From positions 1 through 64,000 of the forward strand of contig QNQO01000202.1 of the NCBI GenBank assembly GCA_003290165.1: a stretch of 64,000 bases of DNA. Direction: 5' to 3'. Shown piece by piece: positions 43,856-55,505 of this stretch; the stretch's first letter is position 1, and each line of letters begins with the position of its first letter. Source of the stretch: Berberis thunbergii (lineage: Eukaryota; Streptophyta; Magnoliopsida; Ranunculales; Berberidaceae). The notes below the pieces were generated by a model, which saw only the letters and a list, made by a program, of their open reading frames with translations, ran no database searches and was not told the origin of the DNA. The position numbers and the translations under genes were made by a program.

Positions 43856-44400
43856 TTAACAACTAGCCAATTTTTTCATTTTCTTAAAGTTTACATGACA
43901 TAATCTATCATGCCATAGTAAAAGGAACTCGAACAAATAAGAAATTGTCCTTTCATTATTACTAACCATTACATTGGCATTAAAAAGACCATCTGTTACG
44001 TATTCACGCCCCCACATACATCCCTTTTTTGATAAGACAAATTTTCCTGACTCAAATACTATTTTAAAGTTATTTTCTACTAGAAGATAATCAGAGATTA
44101 AATTTTTCCTAATCTTTGGAACATGCAAGACATTTTTCATTGTGACATTCCTGCCTGAGGTATACTTTAATACCACTTTGCTCTGAATTGTTGAGATAGA
44201 TTCATTCCACATTAAGACTTTTTCATTGTTATTCAACTTCTCATACGTTGAGAACATAGATTTATCAAAAGCGGTTGGCACTGATGCCAATCCATCATCT
44301 TCGTAGATGATTAATAAGGTGGCACCGGTGTGCACTTGTATGTTCCTCAGTTGTCCTCCTCAATTTTAATAGGATGATTAAGTTTTGAAGACTCGTTTCC
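43856..44400 (-). pseudogene. Copia fragment: protease and gag-pre-integrase region
   Basis: The minus strand encodes a gag-pre-integrase stretch: MFSTYEKLNNNEKVLMWNES, VTMKNVLHVPKIRKNLIS, FKIVFESGKFVLSKKG and LWHDRLCHVNFKKMKKLASC. A few residues of the protease remain upstream (HTGATLLI, a decayed DSGA(T)xH). It differs from the Copia at 33063 and comes from another lineage. No LTRs are seen, so it is a lone fragment. Confidence 0.85.
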
Positions 44401-44520
44401 TTGCGTTTGTATTTTAAGAATGAATATCTTAGAATTCCAAAAGTTGTTAAGTAAAGCAACATCTTGCTCTGCCATGTTTTAAAGTCAATGCATATTATAT
44501 AAACTCAGGCAATGTCAAAG

Positions 44521-44628
44521 GTGCACCAGCTGAGTTTGTAGAGGTGTGGCGGATGAAATCACACGTTAAGGGTTCGAACCCGGCCGGCGGATGGGGTGGG
44601 GAAGGTTAAGGGTAAAAAAAAAAAAAAA
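44521..44628 (+). mobile_element. tRNA-derived SINE, plus strand
   Basis: About 108 bp between direct repeats AAACTCAGGC (44511-44520 and 44629-44638), ending in an A-run. GGTTCGAACCC at 44571-44581 is a perfect pol III B box. CAGCTGAGTTTGTAGAGGTG upstream fits an A box. This is a complete small SINE. Confidence 0.88.
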
Positions 44629-44638
44629 AAACTCAGGC

Positions 44639-44868
44639 GATAGAGCACATATAACTAATACATAGTATATAAACAAGCTTAAATTACTTTACATAGATAT
44701 GGAACTAAAGCAATTTTTAGTTCAAATGACCTTATGTAATTAGTTTACATAATGTACCATTTACTTATTCAATAAATATGGAAATACATAAATTGCCAAC
44801 ACTTTTTTATTTCCGTATGGAAGCTATTCTTTGAAGAATCCAAGTGACTATAATCAATCGACACCTCT
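44639..44868. other. Between SINE and At3g17950-like gene
   Basis: AT-rich sequence that probably contains the 3' UTR of the minus-strand gene. No other feature. Confidence 0.5.
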
Positions 44869-46453
44869 TTAACATCTAGAGGCATTCTTATTTGAGATGA
44901 ACTTTATACAAATATTCTGCAACAGTGGAATACAGATTCTACCGAATCTTGCGGCTTTCTGCTTCTTAAATGTGTTCATTGGAACGCTCCTTGAATTAAT
45001 TGGTCGGCGGTCCCCAAAACGAATAGAATTTGTGAAGTACAAATCACCCCCATCCCCTGGTCTGATTCTGATAAGTCGTCCCAATGGAACACTTTTCTCC
45101 TGGAAGAAGGATCTTGTGGACTGTTCAATTTTCATGAAAGAAATGGGCAAACAATTGGTGCAGAGTAAAATTAGATATAAATGTTATGCTTATATTGTTA
45201 CAGGGATACTAATGAATTATACGATAGTACAATGAGTTTATTTTATAGTAGTCTAAGGTGCATCAAATCAGGGATACTAACGCAACATACACACTCATTA
45301 ACTTGATAAAAGTAGGTGCGATATATACCTCAGTGTTGAGGCCAGACGATGTTAATGAAGAAAAGCTCGATGAGTGAAATGGGTATGATTCTGCTGCAGC
45401 CCTTTGTATGCTCTCCACCACGATAAGTCTCATGTTCATGTTCTCAAGCCCTAGCGGCCATCCATTGGTTGTGTCACCAACCTAGGAGAAATTAGTACAC
45501 TTCTGTGATCCTTGGAAATATAAACAAAGATGAAAAACTAAAATCCATTTGATTAGATGATTATGTTAAGGCCCATCGTACTGGGCTGATTTCTCAGGTG
45601 ATCATAGTATGAAATTGATTTGATTGCATACCCGTAGAGCACAACTTGGTGGCCTAATTTTCAGCATGAGCTTGGCAAACACACTAGTTCAAGGAAAGGA
45701 AATGGTTAACATTCTTAATACAAAAAATGCTCTGTTTCACTCTTTGTTTTTGTTGCTTCGTCGCCCCTGCCTGTGTCCATCAGCCCTACCCTGGGTACAA
45801 ATTCAGTCACTCCAATGTACTTACAGAATGCATCTGAATGGCCAATTCATAATAAGGTAGACAGAAACTACATCTTGTATTTTCTCATGTCATTTTTCTC
45901 CCTTCTCTTGATTCAGAAAATCAACAACAGAGCATGAAATCTGATTGCTAAATAACATAGTGTATTCCAATAGTGAAGCTTCATATATTTTAATAACAAT
46001 TTTTGGAAGCGATGTAACCAGTGTCTGAAAAGTCTTTTAAGCTCCAATAAAGGACTTATCTTATAGAATACCTTTAGAGATTTTTCTTATGTTCTAGGAT
46101 ATCATATGATCTTATAATTTTATTAATATTCTTCAAAATGAATTGAATACCAATATTGAAAGATATGCAAACATCTCCCGATGAAAAATAAATAAACAAA
46201 TGTATAAATAAATAAAATCCACAAGATTTAGAACTGCAAATCATCTAACAAAGCTTCAAACAATTAAAGGGGTTGGTTGTTCATCGTGAGTATATGAATC
46301 TAGCTAGAGAACATATAGTATATGAACAAGACATAACTTGATCCACAAAAGTAGTGGAACCCATATTTGACAAATCATAAAACAGGAAACATGGAGTTCA
46401 ACAAAGATTGAATCATCATTAAAACCATGAAGAGGACTCACCTGAGCAGTCAT
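44869..46453 (-). CDS. Small plant protein of the At3g17950-like family (three exons)
   Basis: Minus-strand exons 46453-46442, 45481-45329 and 45120-44869 splice in phase 0 with GTGAG/CCTAG and GTATAT/AACAG junctions. They encode 138 residues: MTAQ, then GDTTNGWPLGLENMNMRL (residues 6-23), a Ser-rich stretch, NTESTRSFFQEKSVPLGRLI (about 53-72) and a basic C-terminus. The GWPLGL motif, Ser-rich region and STxSFFxxKSxxLGxLI motif in this order are what I recall of plant proteins annotated as uncharacterized protein At3g17950-like. No molecular role is known to me. The tiny first exon of four codons was recognised by its ATG and GTGAG donor. A CT-rich leader lies upstream (46460-46530). No stops or frameshifts interrupt it, so it is probably functional; the C-terminal end is less certain. 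Confidence 0.75.
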
Positions 46454-47223
46454 AGTGAGAAGATGACCTCACTTAAGGAAGAAATTGATGAGCAGAGAGA
46501 CCAGAGAAGGCCAGAGAGATGATAAACTGTTTTAAACAATTGCTCTACAACATCTTACATGAAGAGTACTGTGTGGGTCCTAATGATGGATGATTGAGAG
46601 TAACTTCTTCTCAAATAGCCGTATTGAAATCAAGTGCCGGCACATTAACTTGAATGTTTAGTACTGTTTCACCCACTTTTGAGGTCATTTGATGACAAAC
46701 ATATTGTTCAGTTGGATGAATTTGGTGAGTCAAATGATTAGATAACAATGTAGGATGTCAGCATCACAAACTGATTGCGTGTTGATATAAAGCTTTCTTT
46801 TGGGAGTTTGTAGATTGGAGGTCTTCCTCCTAGGCTGAAGCCAAGTCTTTGTACCTGGTTGCTCAACTGTTCATAGGTTGTGACATTCTTCTAGATTTCA
46901 AGTTCAAATTAGGGAATTGCACAACCACGATCTGATCAATGGATTTCAAAAAAATAATTTAAAATCCATGGATCTGAGCCGTCAGATCAGATCCAACGGT
47001 TGTGCTTTGCGCGCAGGACCTCCTCCTGTGCTTTGTGCGCAGGAGCCCCCCCCCCCCCCCCCACCCCCCACCCCCCCGAATCCCAACCACTCCTATATTT
47101 GCATTAATGGTACTATGCATGATAGTCTACTTAATTTGTGCCTTTCGAATCTCTATCTCGGAAATGCAAGTGTTTCTCATGTATATATTGTGCAAAATAT
47201 GTTTTTTGTCATCTAATTGTTCA
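46454..47223. other. Upstream of the At3g17950-like gene, no other gene seen
   Basis: Contains the promoter side of the minus-strand gene. At 46915-47030 an imperfect palindrome pairs TTGCACAACCACGATCTGATC with GATCAGATCCAACGGTTGTGC, possibly a small MITE. A C-run at 47047-47083 follows. The Pro-rich open frame over the C-run is an artefact. Confidence 0.55.
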
Positions 47224-47760
47224 TGATGATACATCAAAATAAACCGTCATCATAGTCATGCACGTGACAGAAATCATCTATCACAATGATAATGTATTCC
47301 AAAATTGGGTCAACTCATAAAGTCAAAAGAGGGCAAAACCAATCATAAAAGCCCAAATAGGGCCCATAAGAAAAAGTCATAACTAAAGCCCAAATCCAGG
47401 CTCGAATGAGTTCTCTCATAAAGAAGAGAAGCGTTACATAAGAAAATATCGTAGAGGGGGTTTACGCCTCCATGGCGCTTCTTCATAAAGGAGGAAATTG
47501 TTACAAGGACCGTCTCATTTTGTTGTGTCTCACATGCTTAAGTCATTCAGAGAATTAACCGCAACCATCATATAAAGTCAATGGAACAATCGACCAAGGT
47601 ATGCAATTTTAACTGAGTTTTATCCAGATTTACTTCCTTCTTCAACATAGTTGTTAACTTAAGCATCGGAGTGTCTTCGGCTACCAGAAAGATGACATTT
47701 GGCAGTCTAACATCTGTTTTGCAGGTAAAACTCTCAGAAGGACGAGATTTGGACGCATCA
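47224..47760 (+). repeat. 5' LTR of the plus-strand Gypsy region, with PBS
   Basis: 537 bp ending GGACGCATCA and followed at once by GTTTGGTGTCGTCCATGGGG, the Tat-type PBS. Confidence 0.85.
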
Positions 47761-47829
47761 GTTTGGTGTCGTCCATGGGGAGCGATGAGTTTCTTTTTTT
47801 AAAAGAATATCCTTAGTAACAAAATTCAC

Positions 47830-48710
47830 TATGATCCAATCAACGATCAAGAAGCTATCGGAACAAATGGAATATTCTACAAACCCTCAATCTGGCAATG
47901 GTTGACACAACCTATCTCATGATACTGATTCAGCGACAATCGTCGAACCAACCGTGCTAGAAGGTAGGGAGCCACAACATATAACGATTGAGAAGTCTAT
48001 GACATCCTGGGGAATCACTTTAGACCCTCGCGTGGAGTTTCTCATGACCCAGATGAACCACATGATCAAAATGGTGGATAAACTCACCCATCTGAGAGGA
48101 CAACAAACCCCGAAAAGAAAACACCCAACTTAAGAGACATCGAACCAATAACAATCCTGAATTTGATCAACGAAAGCCTGGAAGGCCATTTCAAGGGGGT
48201 CCAAATGTGAACGACCGGTAGAGAAATCGTTCACATCCTTAAAATCAAGTTGAGACGGAGTCCTTAAAGTTATAGCAAAATGGGAGGACATCAAGTAGCT
48301 GCCAAAAATGGAGGAGATCCAGACAGGCAAAATAAAAGCAGATCGATATTGCTCCTTCAAAACTCTCCATGGACACGATATCGAAGACTATCGCCACTTA
48401 AGAGACAAGATCGAACGTCATGTCAGAGAATGACGACTTGGAGAATTCATCAAGCTGAGAAAGTCTAAAGATGGAATAACCACGTCAGAAGGGAAATCAA
48501 GGGAGCTAATATACGTCTTGTACGACGCAGCTGGAGAAAAGGAGCAATCCAATCGATCTCGGAAGCGAGTAGTCAAAGACTTAGAGCAAAGATTAGATAC
48601 CAAGAGCCATCTGCACAACGTGCATGAACGATGCAAAGGACTCTGACATTCTCCAACGAAGACATAGACGGAGTTAACTTCCCGCACAATGATGCCTTAG
48701 TAATTTCAGT
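47830..48710 (+). pseudogene. Gypsy gag 1, strongly decayed
   Basis: EGREPQHITIEKSMTSWG and RVEFLMTQMNHMIKMVDKLT are the N-terminal gag region, homologous to HIVVQTTQVFDDIATNPWV in gag 2. The Retrotrans_gag core seems deleted. Downstream, short pieces in different frames belong to the CCHC-tail area (FKTLHGHDIEDYRHLRD). Confidence 0.65.
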
Positions 48711-49145
48711 GAGCTGATAGGTAGGTGGGAAATTAAAAGAGTGTTGGTTGACACGGGTAGGTCAGCCAACCTCTATTATCTGACAACATTCTGAAGGATG
48801 TAGTTCACTAACGAGATGCTCTCACCTAGCGATCAACCAATGGCCGATTTCAATGGAGAACAATGTTGCCCGCTAGGGATGATCCAATTAATTGTCAGTT
48901 GAAGCAAGAAAACCAGGAAAACAACGAGTATTATAGTCGAACTTCCTTGTTGTCGATGTTCCTTTTGCGTACAACATGCTACTCGAAAGGCCTTGGATAC
49001 ACAAAATGGGCACGGTGTCCTCAACCATGCACCAGTGCTTGAAGTACCATACTGACAATGGCGCCGAAAGAATCAAAGGAGATCAACCAGCGGCACGTGA
49101 GTGTCATTATGCCACGATAAAAGCTCCCCACAAATAGAAATTATT
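48711..49145 (+). pseudogene. Gypsy aspartic protease 1
   Basis: VLVDTGRSANLYYLTTF near 48750-48795 holds the DTG active site. VVDVPFAYNMLLERPWIHKM at 48945-49005 is the flap and closing motif (LxRPWxH), and SSTMHQCLKY follows. Decayed by frameshifts between the two. Confidence 0.75.
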
Positions 49146-49292
49146 GCAACGATCGAAGGAGCTTCCACATCAGCCTGGTCAGATGAACCCCGACCTCCCA
49201 GATGATAATACGACCCCAATCAATCCAAGGGATCGACCAAACACCGGACAATCGAAATAATAAATTATCGGGTCTGCCTGGACGATGAAGAA

Positions 49293-50450
49293 GTGAAAGC
49301 AGTCTGGATTGGCACAAAGATTCACCCAGAGTTTGCCGGGAAACTAATCCAACTATTGAAAAATAATCTGGATGTTTTCGCATGGACGACGAATGACATG
49401 GTGGGAATAAACCCATCTGTCATTACCCACAAATTACAAGTGAACCCAAACAAGAAGTCGGTCCGACAAAAATGAAGGCCAGTGGCTCCAAAACGTAATC
49501 AAGCAATAAACAAGGAAGTACATCACCTACTTAATGCAGGGATGATCAGAAAAGCTCACTACCCGAACTGGTTAGCCAATACAAGATTAGTAAAGAAAAA
49601 TAACGACAAGTGGAGGGTATGGGTGGATTACACTGATCTGAACAAAGCATGCCCAAAAGACAGTTTCCCACTCCCACGAATAGACCAAATAGTGGATGCA
49701 ACCGCCAGACACGAGCTCCTGAGCTTTATGGACACATACTTTGGGTACAGTCAGATACAAATGTACCCTTCCAACCAAGAAAATACATCTTTTATAACGG
49801 AGAGAGGTACATACTGCTATCAGGTAATGCCGTTCGGATTAAAGAACGTGGGAGCCACGTACCAACGACTGGTGAACATAATGTTCAAAGATCAAATCGA
49901 TAAGACAATGGAAGTTTACATCGATGATCTTGTCAAAAGCTGATGTCGAACATACCGCATCAAAGATCTCGAACAGGCTTAGAAGTACAAAATGAAACTG
50001 AATCCGGAGAAGTGCACATTCGGAGTGGAATCAGGAAAATTCCTTGGATACATGGTCAATCAAAGAGGAATCGAAGCTGACCTAAAGCAAATATAGGCAT
50101 TTCTCAACATGCAATCACCAACAAACATAAAAGGCGTAAAAATTCTTAACGGAAGAATAACGGCTTTGGACAGATTCATCTCCAAATCCTCAGACAATTG
50201 TCTACCTTTCTTCAAAATTTTGAAAGGAAACAAGACATCCGAATGGAACACAGAATGCGAGAAATCTTTTCAAAGCCTAAAAGCATCTATGGGGAGCACA
50301 GAACTGCTGACAAAACTAAGCATGGGGGAAGCATTGTATTCATATTTACCTGTATCTGACCATGAGGTAAGCTCAACACTAGTATGGGAGGAAAATGATG
50401 CACAAGAACCTGTATATTACACCAACAAAACGCTTGTAGAAGCATAAATT
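49293..50450 (+). pseudogene. Gypsy reverse transcriptase
   Basis: FAGKLIQLLKNNLDVFAWT leads in. RVWVDYTDLNKACPKDSFPL, SFMDTYFGYSQIQMY, ITERGTYCYQVMPFGLKNV and EVYIDDLVKS contain the RT fingers and palm. YIDD replaces the common YVDD, which is seen in Tat elements. A stop follows at 49943 and the frame returns at 49990 ([20 protein letters not shown]). The thumb and connection continue to 50450. One stop near 49474, one at 50094 and frame changes make it inactive. Confidence 0.88.
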
Positions 50451-51290
50451 AACTATTCAACTCCAGAGAAATTGGCACTCGTCCTAATCGTGTCTTCGAG
50501 AAAGCTACGACCATACTTTCAAGCACATCCAATCATAGTCATGATCGAACAACCACTTCGATCGGTATTGCACAAACCAGGGCTATCAGGAATAATGGTG
50601 AAGTGGACAGTAGAGCTCAAGCAGTTTGATATTATCTATGTGCCCAAAACTGTAATCAAAGCCCAAGCATTGGCAAATTTCATTGCTGAATTTACAAGAA
50701 ACAGTGGTCAACAGCCAGAAAACAAAAACAAAGAACGAAAAGTCAAACAAGCCATCCACGGAAGGATCTTCGCTATGACGAAGCATCCAATGAGGCGAGA
50801 AGTGGATATGGATTGGTTCTATACAACTCACAGAGAGTCACGTTAGAAAAGGTGATAAAATTCAATTTTAAAGCCTCAAACAATGAAGCCGAGTACGAAG
50901 CAGTGATAGTTAGGCTGCAATTAGCAAAACAATTGGGAATAAAAAAATATCAGTGTCTTTACTAATTCTAAATTGGTGGTCAATCAATTAAACTGAAAAT
51001 TCCAGGTCAAAGACGCCCGAATGAAAGCCTCCAAAAGACTACTGAACTGATAGAAGGCTTCCAGACCGCAATCATTCAATGGTGTGCAAGGGCCGGGGAA
51101 TGAAAGGGCTGATGAACTGGCAAAGGAGGCATCACATGCTGAAGAGAGTGATAATCCACTCATCATGGTGCAAGGAAATTCCATATTTGAGAACTAGGTG
51201 GAAGAGGCATGCGCCACAAACCAAGAAAACAACTGGACAAACTCCAATCCTTGTGTATATATCAAACAAGGAACTCCTAACAGATAAGAT
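50451..51290 (+). pseudogene. Gypsy RNase H and archaeal-type second RNase H
   Basis: First the resident RNase H: LALVLIVSSRKLRPYFQAHP and VKWTVELKQFDIIYVPKT. Then a second domain with YDEASNEARSGYGLVLYNS, FNFKASNNEAEYEAVIVRLQ and, further on, GNERADELAKEAS. A second, archaeal-type RNase H after the first is the defining mark of the Tat lineage. Frameshifts occur near 50770, 50955 and 51090. Confidence 0.8.
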
Positions 51291-51905
51291 GGAAACCCAA
51301 AAACTGTGATATTGGGCAGCAAGATACACGATGATCATAACAAACTCTACAGAAGATCTGTTACCAGTCCGCTACTAAGATGCCTTTCACCTGAGGATGC
51401 TGACTATGTCCTACAAGAAATCCACCTCGGCACATGCAGGAACCACCCAGGAGGAAGAATGCTAGCCCATAAAGCACTCACACTAGGATAGTACTTGCCA
51501 ACAATGCAAGCAGACACTTAATGAGGAATGGACATCGTAGGACCACTCCCTATATCTGACAAAAAAAAGTTTATCCTCGTAATAGTAGATTACTTCACTA
51601 AGTGGATAGAAATAGAGCCTCTAACAAAGATAGGAGAAGCGACTTCTATCTAAACAGAAACCTACCAACAATGAATGGCTGAATGTTACAATAAGAGGGT
51701 AAAAAATTGCACTTTCGATATCATTATATGGGTGCTCCGAAAGTCCAACTCAACACAAATGAACCAGACGCGGGCAAGTTAAACCCGAATTAGGAAGGGT
51801 CGTACATAGTAATAAAGATCAATAGACTAAGAACATACTGGTTGGAAAACAAGGAAGTCAACAAGCTACCACAACTATGGAATGTAGAGCACTTGAAAAT
51901 ATATA
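51291..51905 (+). pseudogene. Gypsy integrase, with internal deletion
   Basis: The zinc-binding part remains (CLSPEDADYVLQEIHLGTC, RNHPGGRMLAHKAL), then GMDIVGPLPISDKKKFILVI and VDYFTKWIEIEPL. This is the first catalytic Asp region. The text then jumps to a C-terminal region (AECYNKRVKNC), so the core with the remaining Asp and Glu is deleted. Confidence 0.8.
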
Positions 51906-52350
51906 ATCAATAAACTTCTTCGCGCAACCTTCCATCTTGAGTTCAAGCGACAAAAGTTTAGTCGGGACGAAGAAGTCAAATTGAAAATCTCACTCTTGAA
52001 AACACTCAGCACGGCTAGAGTATTGAGCAACAAATAAATATATGTACCTGGACAAACGAGTCTGGCATGAACATGCAATTTCTGGCCTGATCAACCACGA
52101 AGTAATAAAGTACCAAGACATACGAGTCGAACTTTTTCTTATCAACTGTAATGTACGACATTGTAAACCAGACATAGAATCAGATTTCGTAAAAAGAGCC
52201 TTTATACGACTAGTATGTCGAACACTGAAGCCGTTAGCAAAAATCTGAATGATCGAGTCAAAATTTTACCAAGAATGTTGAAAGTAAAAAAGCTAGTAAG
52301 CTAGAATACTGGACACAACCAATCCAAAATATAAATTTACATTTTTTTTC
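51906..52350 (+). other. Gypsy tail after integrase
   Basis: Non-coding. CATGAACATGCAATTTCTGG and CCTGATCAACCACGAAGTAA match CATGCAACTTCTGGTCTGAT at 59135-59165, where the 69-bp array begins. Only one or two degenerate units remain here. Confidence 0.6.
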
Positions 52351-52632
52351 TAAAAATGAAAGATTACAAAGGAGCCAAAAGGGGCGTTTAAGAGGGAACC
52401 TCAACATTAGCGGTAGCCTCACTAGATGGTACGAGCTCAGACACAGTGATGAGATTGTTTTTCGATAATAGGGAAACTCAGTTAATTCAAAATGGTTTCC
52501 TCCTCACCCTCGAATACTTGTTTGGCGTAGTAACGATATTCGATTAAATCCAAGCCTTAGGTCTCAAGGAAATTCAAAAGGTCGTGACGACCATCAACCA
52601 CTCTCTTCCAATCAGTTGCTTCTGCAGCCTTT
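52351..52632 (-). pseudogene. Antisense ORF 1 of the plus-strand Gypsy, 3' end only
   Basis: The minus strand matches the C-terminal end of the second antisense ORF (TTGGAAGAGAGTGGTTGATG against TTGGAAGCAAGTTGTCGACG at about 60455). It is cut at 52632 by the CACTA-type fragment. Confidence 0.5.
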
Positions 52633-53799
52633 CACTACACCATAGTTGTCTATTAATAACAGTTAGTCATAGCGTTTTCACATTTGTTCTATAAAAGCCC
52701 AAGTTTTCATAACAATGCCCTTTTGAAACACTATCAAACAAAAGTAAGAGATTTTAAAAAATAAAACCGCATTTTTGCACTTGAAAGTTTTAGAACTCCC
52801 TCGCGCTCTCTAACCTAAAAGGCAAGCAAGTAAAGCTTCTCGCCTCTCTTTGTCGTCCTCGCGTTCCAGGAAAAGAGAGATCGAGGAAATGAGCAAGGGA
52901 GAGGGAGAGACATAGATAAAAGATGAAAATTTTAGGGCTACACTTTAGCTGGATGAGAGGAGATGAGAGGGAGAGATGGTTGTGTCACCGGCAGTCAAGA
53001 CTTACCCTCTCTCGAGCTACACTTTGGCACCAAGGAGCTCGAGCTACACTTTTGGCACCAGGCAGCCCAAGACGGAGAAAGACACCTTTGTTGCAGATCG
53101 CCTCGCTCGAGTAAGTTCATTTTTTTCCTTCTTTGAAATACATCTTTTTCTGCTCTAGTGTTTTGCAGTGTTTTCTTTTTTGTTTTGCAATTTCGAGTTG
53201 ATTTGGAAATCCAAGTGACGATTCACTTTGGTTTCATTTGTTTTGCAGTCACATGAAAGAAGGCATGAGGACTAGCGTTAAAAACATTCTTCTGGTGACT
53301 ATTTTACTTCTTCACATTTACATTATTGAGATTGTTTACAAGTTCAGTTCAATCGAGAGTGATTAAAATGCAGTGTTTGTGTTATACTGTTTGTAAAGTT
53401 TTCATCTTTACCCAGAAATCTGTCAAATAAGTTAATAGTTAATGGAAGGAAACTGCAATTAAGGCTAAATGAAGTTTAATTGCTTGTTTGGCCCTAAATC
53501 CCTCTATCTTAGTTTCAATATCTTATTCTCATTATGAGTGTGTTTTCTCACTGGTAATTATATTTTACAACCATTAAGTTTATCAATTTATTTATTTATA
53601 TTTTCCCATTTGTTTCTCTCAGGTTTCAAACATTATCTTCATGGATCCCACATCCAACAACACCCTAAGTCCACCACATACAAGCAGAGGATCCCATGGG
53701 GATGCGATAACTATTCATTGGAGAACTCATTCTTGATTGAGAAATGGTTGTTTGAGTCAGGGCTCACACCCTAGAAGATGGGGTTGGAATGGTGGATGT

Positions 53800-54450
53800 T
53801 GGGGGAGAAGTTGTTATTCGTGCCACCGTCTTTGGTTATCTTTGCATATGCTCAGTGAGATTTTGTGATAAGTTTTGAATCTTTTGGATTAGTGTACTGA
53901 AATTTATCTGAATTTGGGTTTCTAGGTTTGCTTAATTGTTAGATTCTTTAGTGATTGATTAATAGTTGAATTTGTGTTATATGTCAGTAGATAAGAGATT
54001 TAGAAGATTTAGAAGAAAAAACATCCAATTGGAGCCGGACGGTTTTATAAAAGTTTTGAATTTTAACCTTAATTGTTAGATTATTTAGTGATTGAGTATT
54101 AGTTGAATTTGTGTTAATGAGTCAGTAGATATGTGAGAGATTTTGTAGATTTGGAAAAAAAAATTCCAATTTGCACTAGACGGTTTATTATAAAAGTTTT
54201 GAATTTCATGGATTCGTTTCTTGATTTTTATCTGAATTTGGGTTTCTAGGTTTACCTAATTGTTAGATTCTTTAGTTTGATTGAGTTTTAGTTGAAATTG
54301 TGTCAATGTATCAGTAGATGTATGAAAGTTTGTTAATTTGAAAGAAAAAATATAGTATTGAACTCATGATGGCAATTAATCGATGTAGTCAACAATAGAA
54401 ATTACTCTGGAATCTCAGGAAAAGAGAAGAGATTTTAGTGATATTCATAA
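53800..54450 (+). repeat. Imperfect tandem repeat of about 200 bp in the CACTA-type fragment
   Basis: GAATTTGGGTTTCTAGGTTT followed by TAATTGTTAGATTCTTTAGT, TTAGTTGAATTTGTGTT and AGTAGAT recurs three times (53908, 54060 in part, and 54233). It is intron-like local duplication without coding content. Confidence 0.6.
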
Positions 54451-54915
54451 AGCTGAATATAGAAGAATTCAACATGTTTCGCCAATTTTGATCCTTGCCT
54501 AAACTAACTCATTTACAATGAACTACTAACTTCTTCACAGTCATTTAGTAGTTCTAGCTCAATTCCAGTTTCAAATGATATAAGTTGATCGTCTTACTAT
54601 AAAGTTATACAATTTTGTTAAGATTAGAGATGCAGTCTAATAAATTCAGTTTCTGATACATTGTTGACTGGCTGTGGGCAAAATTATGTTGTTAAAAACT
54701 AGGATTTGGAGAAGATGATTAGTGTGAAGGAAACTTGCAGTATCTTTATTTGGGGTTGGTAACATGATTTAAACTTGTTAATGTATCTGGTTATTGTCTT
54801 GACGTTAGGTAATTAGAACAAACTTGGTAAACTTCTATGTTGTGTGAGATGGAGCTCGTTTGTGATACGTCATAGTACGAAATCCTTATAATGTTCCTTC
54901 TAAATATTGTTATAG

Positions 54916-55505
54916 ATTGCTGGTAGTATAAGGGTAGACAAAGTTGGGGGAAAGTTTGTCTTGGGGTTCAAGGTGATTTGGTGATCCATTGCCACAACCC
55001 TAACACATGTTGCTGCTACGTTTGGATTGATATCCCTACTCTTTGTACGTGCTTTCATGGGGATTGGTGAGGTTAGTTCTTTCAACTGTGTATTTGCTCT
55101 ATTTAATCTTCTGTATATTGGTTTGTATATTCTATTTATGATTCATATGGTCTGCAAGTCCTAGTTCTTTTGGTTATCTAAATACTTCTTCAGAGGTGAT
55201 GTTCTGTCAGATTGTCATGCTAATCTATTATATGTCATTAATGAAGGAACATTTATTTATCATTTGTATAATCATTTAGGGTGTTGCTATGTCGGCCATG
55301 AGTACTATTCTATCAAAGTGGATTCATCTATCAGAAAGAAGTAGGGCATTAACACTGGTTTACAGCTGGATGTACCTTAGTTCTGTAACTGGCCTTGCAT
55401 TCTCACCTTTTTTTATACATAAATTTGGTTGGCCATAAGCTTTTACTCTTTTGGCTCTCTTGGAACTCTTTGGTTCGCAACATGGCTAAGTAAGGCAATC
55501 ATAAA
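54916..55505 (+). pseudogene. PHT4: Captured exons of a PHT4-type anion (phosphate) transporter
   Basis: Exon A (54916-55071) reads IAGSIRVDKVGGKFVLGFKV, then IW, an in-frame TGA where TGG is expected, SIATTLTHVAATFGL and VRAFMGIGE, with a GTTAGT donor. Exon B starts at 55280 after TTTAG: GVAMSAMSTILSKWIHLSER, SRALTLVYSWMYLSSVTGLA, FSPFFIHKFGWP, a stop and frameshift, then SFYSFGSLGTLWFATWLSKA. GEGVAMPAMNNMLSKW-like text is the signature of plant PHT4/ANTR transporters (major facilitator superfamily, plastid or Golgi membranes). Other exons are missing. Introns are kept, so it was captured as DNA, not through RNA. Confidence 0.85.

Noticed and set aside
44571..44581. tRNA gene suggested by GGTTCGAACCC
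   Set aside because: No cloverleaf around it; it is the B box of a SINE with poly(A) and target duplications.
46917..47226. Proline-rich peptide around 47.05 kb
   Set aside because: Caused by a C-run; no homology or codon signal.
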